From Pseudomonas sp. GV085 (GTDB lineage Bacteria > Pseudomonadota > Gammaproteobacteria > Pseudomonadales > Pseudomonadaceae): a DNA stretch of 64,000 bases. Shown in pieces: positions 60,673 through 64,000 of the stretch (position 1 is its first letter; each line of letters starts with the position of its first letter). The position numbers were made by a program, and so were the translations under genes. The notes below the pieces were generated by a model. It was given only the letters and a program-made list of their open reading frames with translations, had not been told where the DNA came from and ran no database searches. The stretch spans positions 402,421 to 466,420 of the forward strand of contig NZ_QAOV01000005.1 of the NCBI RefSeq assembly GCF_003050925.1. Reading direction: 5' to 3'.

Positions 60673-61530
60673 CTAACAGCGCCCTTCAATGATCGCCGCA
60701 TACCCCTCGCGAAAACTCGGGTACTTCGGCGACCAGCCCAAGGCTTTAGCCCGCGCATTACTGCACCGTTTGCTGCCAGTGCGTCGCACGCTGTCGTCAT
60801 CAGCCCATTCGGTCACACCCAGATACTCGCGCAACCAGCCCACCACATCCGCCAGCGCTGCCGGTGCGTCATCGACGCCGATGTAGATATCATCCAGCGC
60901 CACACCACGTCGATCCGCCTCAAGCAGGCACGCCATCAACCCCGCGGCATCGTCCGCATGAATCCGGTTGGCGTACAACGGTGGTTCGACCGCCACGCGA
61001 TAACCTCGGCGCACCTGCGTCAGCAGCCATTCACGGCCGGGGCCGTAAATGCCGGTCAAGCGCACGATACTGGCCGGAATGCCGCTTTTAAGGGCAAGTT
61101 GCTCGGCTTCGAGCATCACACGTCCGGAATAACCTGCCGCCACGGCTGGCGAAGTCTCGTCGACCCACTCGCCCTCCTGTTGCCCGTAAACACTGCTACT
61201 GGAAACAAACAACAGGCGATTGGGCATCTGCCCGTAGTCGTTCAGCCACTCCAGCACATGCTCCAGGCCCTGGACATACGCAGCGCGGTAACCGGCTTCG
61301 TCGTGATCGGTGGCCGCCGCGCAATACACCAGGTAATCCACGGCACCGATTGGCCAAGTGGCTGGGCATTCTTTGTTGAACAGGTCACCGGCAACACCGA
61401 TGACGCCCTTGGGCAGGCGTGAAACGTCGCGTCGCAGGCCGTGAACCTCCCACCCAGCCGTCAGCAGTTGTGTGGCCAGGCGGCTGCCGACATCACCACA
61501 GCCGGCGATCAAAACAGTAGGCGCAGACAT
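60673..61530 (-). CDS. NAD(P)-binding epimerase/SDR-like protein (YeeZ type)
   Basis: 285 residues. A Rossmann start TVLIAGCGDVGSRLATQLLTAGW (GxGxxG); SSSSVYGQQEGEWVDE carries the serine and tyrosine of an extended SDR; NRIHADDAAGLMACLLE follows. It matches the YeeZ-type predicted nucleoside-diphosphate-sugar epimerases. The substrate is unknown. Convergent with the lipoprotein gene. Confidence 0.88.
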   Translation of the reverse strand: MSAPTVLIAGCGDVGSRLATQLLTAGWEVHGLRRDVSRLPKGVIGVAGDLFNKECPATWPIGAVDYLVYCAAATDHDEAGYRAAYVQGLEHVLEWLNDYGQMPNRLLFVSSSSVYGQQEGEWVDETSPAVAAGYSGRVMLEAEQLALKSGIPASIVRLTGIYGPGREWLLTQVRRGYRVAVEPPLYANRIHADDAAGLMACLLEADRRGVALDDIYIGVDDAPAALADVVGWLREYLGVTEWADDDSVRRTGSKRCSNARAKALGWSPKYPSFREGYAAIIEGRC

Positions 61531-61621
61531 CAGAAAACTCCCATCGCAAAGCCACAGACTAGCGCCGGCAATAGACAGGCGGCTAGCAATGCAGGAAAAA
61601 AAGAGACGCTATTACTTCTGT

Positions 61622-61640
61622 TAACAAGAATTACTTGCAA
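61622..61640. promoter_or_regulatory. Candidate Fur box before exbB-exbD-tonB
   Basis: On the minus strand TTGCAAGTAATTCTTGTTA agrees with the common Pseudomonas Fur-box form (TTGCAAATGATTCTCATT) at 14 of 18 positions by eye. It lies 79-97 bases before exbB, in the AT-rich stretch expected for its promoter. Fur control of TonB systems is established; this site is inferred. Confidence 0.5.
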
Positions 61641-61718
61641 TAATGCACCCCACTTTTGTTCTCGGCCTTTCGAGGCCTGGAAGAACATCACCCGTTTTTT
61701 CTCTCAGGTCCGGCCAGC

Positions 61719-62663
61719 ATGACACGCAATCAATTCCCCGCTTCGCCAACCAAACGACCTCGCGCCTGGAGCGCGGTGGCCGCCCTGCTCCTCAGCCTGA
61801 TGCTCGCACCAGTCACCGCTTTCGCCGATGCCCAGGTATCCGTTACTCCGGCCGCCGCTACAGCACCTGCACAGGCCGCGACCGATCCTGCCCAGGCAGC
61901 ACCGGCAGAAACCTTGGGTGAAGACGTTCCTGAAGTCCTCGAAGCCGACAACACCCTGGGCATGGCCCATGACCTGTCGCCGTGGGGCATGTACAAGAAT
62001 GCCGACATCATCGTGAAAATCGTGATGATCGGCCTGGCCATTGCCTCGATCATCACCTGGACCATCTGGATCGCCAAGGGCCTTGAGTTGATGGGCGCCA
62101 AACGTCGGCTGCGCGGTGAAATCGCCCAACTGAAAAAATCCGCCTCCCTCAAGGAAGCCAGCGCCACTGCGGCGAAGGAAGGCACCCTGGCCAACCTGCT
62201 GGTGCATGACGCCCTCGAAGAGATGCGCCTGTCGGTCAACAGCCGCGAGAAAGAAGGCATCAAGGAACGCGTCAGCTTCCGCCTTGAGCGCCTGGTTGCG
62301 GCCTGCGGTCGCAACATGAGCAGCGGTACCGGCGTACTGGCGACCATCGGCTCGACTGCGCCGTTCGTCGGCCTGTTCGGCACCGTGTGGGGCATCATGA
62401 ACAGCTTCATCGGGATTGCCAAAACCCAGACCACCAACCTCGCCGTCGTCGCGCCAGGCATCGCCGAAGCCCTGCTGGCTACCGCGCTGGGCCTGGTTGC
62501 AGCGATCCCTGCAGTCGTGATCTACAACGTCTTTGCCCGCTCCATTGCCGGCTACAAGGCCCAGGTGTCCGACGCCTCGGCACAGGTCCTGCTGCTGGTC
62601 AGCCGTGACCTCGACCACCAGCCTGAGCGCAGCTCGCAACCGCACATGGTGAAAGTGGGGTAA
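61719..62663 (+). CDS. exbB: TonB-system proton channel ExbB
   Basis: 314 residues, the long Pseudomonas form. An N-terminal signal-like segment and an Ala/Pro/Gln-rich stretch (about 50-80) precede the core. Three membrane helices follow: IVMIGLAIASIITWTIWIA, TIGSTAPFVGLFGTVWGIMNSF and ALLATALGLVAAIPAVVIYNVF, with the threonines of the channel. It works with ExbD to energise TonB. An earlier start at 61656 is less likely. ExbD begins 6 bases after the stop. Confidence 0.95.
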   Translation: MTRNQFPASPTKRPRAWSAVAALLLSLMLAPVTAFADAQVSVTPAAATAPAQAATDPAQAAPAETLGEDVPEVLEADNTLGMAHDLSPWGMYKNADIIVKIVMIGLAIASIITWTIWIAKGLELMGAKRRLRGEIAQLKKSASLKEASATAAKEGTLANLLVHDALEEMRLSVNSREKEGIKERVSFRLERLVAACGRNMSSGTGVLATIGSTAPFVGLFGTVWGIMNSFIGIAKTQTTNLAVVAPGIAEALLATALGLVAAIPAVVIYNVFARSIAGYKAQVSDASAQVLLLVSRDLDHQPERSSQPHMVKVG

Positions 62664-62669
62664 TCGGCC

Positions 62670-63098
62670 ATGGGCCTGCATTTGAAGGAAGGGGCAGACG
62701 ACGATCTGTCCGAAAACCACGAAATCAATGTCACGCCGTTCATCGACGTGATGCTGGTGCTGTTGATCATCTTCATGGTGGCGGCCCCTCTGGCCACCGT
62801 GGACATCAAGGTCGACCTGCCCGCCTCGACCGCCAAGCCGGCGCCGCGGCCAGAGAAACCGGTGTTCCTCAGCGTCAAGGCTGACCAGCGCCTGTTCCTC
62901 GGCGAAGATGAAGTGAAGGCCGAAGCACTCGGCGCCACGCTCGACGCCAAAACCCAGGGCAAGAAAGACACGACAATCTTCTTCCAGGCCGACAAAGGCG
63001 TGGATTACGGCGACCTGATGAGCGTGATGGATAACCTGCGCTCTGCCGGCTACCTGAAGGTGGGTCTTGTCGGTCTCGAGTCGGCAGCCAAAAAATGA
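62670..63098 (+). CDS. exbD: TonB-system protein ExbD
   Basis: 142 residues with a single N-terminal helix NVTPFIDVMLVLLIIFMVAA holding the essential aspartate D26, and a periplasmic domain from about 45. It forms the ExbB-ExbD proton channel in the inner membrane. Its stop overlaps the tonB start (ATGA). Confidence 0.96.
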   Translation: MGLHLKEGADDDLSENHEINVTPFIDVMLVLLIIFMVAAPLATVDIKVDLPASTAKPAPRPEKPVFLSVKADQRLFLGEDEVKAEALGATLDAKTQGKKDTTIFFQADKGVDYGDLMSVMDNLRSAGYLKVGLVGLESAAKK

Positions 63099-63844
63099 TC
63101 ACGACGCGCCATAAGCTGACGCGTTACAGCGGTAGCCTGGCCGTGGTGCTGGGTGTTCACGCGCTGGCCATCGCGCTGGCGCTGAACTGGTCCGCTCGTC
63201 CGCCTATCGAATTGCCCCCTCAGGCAATGATGGTCGAGCTGGCACCGGTTCCTGCCCCGCCACCGCCTGCTCCGCCGAAGGTCGTCACCCCGCCGCAGCC
63301 ACCAGCTCCGGTTGAAGAACTGCCGATACCCAAGCTCGCCGAAGCGCCGAAAGCTGAAATTGCCGTGCCCAAGCCCGTCAAGCCAAAGCCCAAGCCGCAG
63401 CCGCCCAAGCCGATAGAGAAGAAACCTGAGCCGCCGAAGGAAAAACCGGCGGAAGAGAAACCGGCCGAATCGCAACAGACTCAGGCGCCAACGGTGAAGT
63501 CCGCCCAACCTGCGCCCGGCCCTTCGCCGGCTCAACTGGCGGCCAAGGCCAGTTGGCAAGGCACCTTGCTGGCGCACCTGCAGAAGTACAAGAAGTACCC
63601 GGCCAGTGCACAGGCGCGGGGCAAGGAAGGCATGAACCGTCTGCGTTTTGTCGTGGATGCCGAAGGCAATGTGTTGTCGTTTGAGCTGATAGGCGCCTCG
63701 GGCACTGCCGATCTGGACCGGGCCACCCTGGAGATGATCCGCCGCGCTCAACCGCTGCCCAAGCCACCGGCCGACATGCTGACCAATGGCTCCATCGAAA
63801 TCGTTGCACCGTTTGTTTATTCGCTGGAAAAGCGTCGGCGGTAA
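63095..63844 (+). CDS. tonB: TonB energy transducer
   Basis: 249 residues. An N-terminal anchor helix SLAVVLGVHALAIALALNW, with the conserved histidine of TonB anchors, then a long Pro/Lys/Glu-rich rod (about 45-145: PAPPPPAPPK, KPKPKPQPPKP) spanning the periplasm. The C-terminal domain (about 165-249) GMNRLRFVVDAEGNVLSFELIGASG contacts TonB boxes of outer-membrane receptors. It energises siderophore and B12 uptake. Last gene of exbB-exbD-tonB. Confidence 0.96.
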   Translation: MITTRHKLTRYSGSLAVVLGVHALAIALALNWSARPPIELPPQAMMVELAPVPAPPPPAPPKVVTPPQPPAPVEELPIPKLAEAPKAEIAVPKPVKPKPKPQPPKPIEKKPEPPKEKPAEEKPAESQQTQAPTVKSAQPAPGPSPAQLAAKASWQGTLLAHLQKYKKYPASAQARGKEGMNRLRFVVDAEGNVLSFELIGASGTADLDRATLEMIRRAQPLPKPPADMLTNGSIEIVAPFVYSLEKRRR

Positions 63845-63854
63845 AAAGCAGCAG

Positions 63855-63925
63855 ATCAAAAGATCGCAGCCTGCGGCAGCTCCTACACGGGTTAATGTGA
63901 TCCCTGTAGGAGGGGCCGCCTCGTC
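63855..63925. repeat. REP pair, second arm degraded
   Basis: GATCAAAAGATCGCAGCCTGCGGCAGCTCCTACA is a full unit of the AGCTGCCG family. The facing copy (CTGTAGGAGGGGCCGCCTCG) has diverged. Nothing else is recognised up to the window end. Confidence 0.75.
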
Positions 63926-64000
63926 TTCGACGCCGCGCTGTCGCGCAGCAAACTGAGGGAGCTAGAGTTGAAGAGCGTGCGCGGGGCAGAGACCGTCATT

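Overview
The window is a stretch of chromosome from a Pseudomonas, most likely of the P. fluorescens group. The basis is: high G+C coding sequence; Pseudomonas-typical genes (sutA, crc, algC, dadR, pauR, class I cyaA); a gene order that, from memory, largely follows the P. aeruginosa chromosome from argH to spoT/ridA; and many P. fluorescens-style REP/REPIN palindromes (15 loci in 64 kb, in three sequence families). No rRNA, tRNA, CRISPR array, insertion sequence or complete prophage was seen.

Layout. 1-6.3 kb: the end of argH, a glutathione S-transferase, two small conserved proteins, class I adenylate cyclase (cyaA), then rnk, a DUF1289 protein and cyaY on the other strand. 6.5-11.2 kb: the lptM-lysA-dapF-DUF484-xerC-HAD cluster, the Pseudomonas version of the enterobacterial cyaA-cyaY-lptM-dapF-yigA-xerC-yigB order with lysA inserted. 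11.3-14.1 kb: sutA, yjbQ and the nitrogen pair glnK-amtB. 14.5-18 kb: ubiK and comM flank a small accessory patch holding a phage-antirepressor-like (BRO-N) gene with a structured C4-like leader, a HigA antitoxin without its toxin, and an unknown small gene. 18-23.7 kb: a DUF4432 epimerase-like protein, a LysR regulator, a MATE pump and a GGDEF/EAL protein. 23.9-29.3 kb: rep, xpt, a large acetyl-CoA hydrolase/transferase, cytochrome c5.

29.4-42.8 kb is an amine and amino-acid catabolism region: pauR (polyamine repressor), dadX-Rid-dadA with divergent dadR (alanine catabolism), a PauB/PuuB-type oxidase, a MocR regulator, a phospholipase-D lipoprotein, an MFS transporter, a PauC/KauB-type dehydrogenase and a cupin gene whose start overlaps a perfect Crc/Hfq-type motif. 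42.9-52.2 kb is core: rpmB-rpmG, a dipeptide-type binding protein, radC, coaBC-dut, algC-argB, pyrE and crc. 52.3-53.9 kb: gltS broken by one extra G in a seven-G run, next to AT-rich DNA. 53.9-60.6 kb: DUF4870 protein, rph, yicC-gmk, rpoZ-spoT-ridA and a lipoprotein. 60.7-63.8 kb: an SDR protein and exbB-exbD-tonB behind a candidate Fur box.

The least ordinary signals are the C4-like RNA/antirepressor unit without a phage, REP elements that supply the stop codons of three genes, a terminator hairpin inside the rnk leader, and the homopolymer frameshift in gltS.
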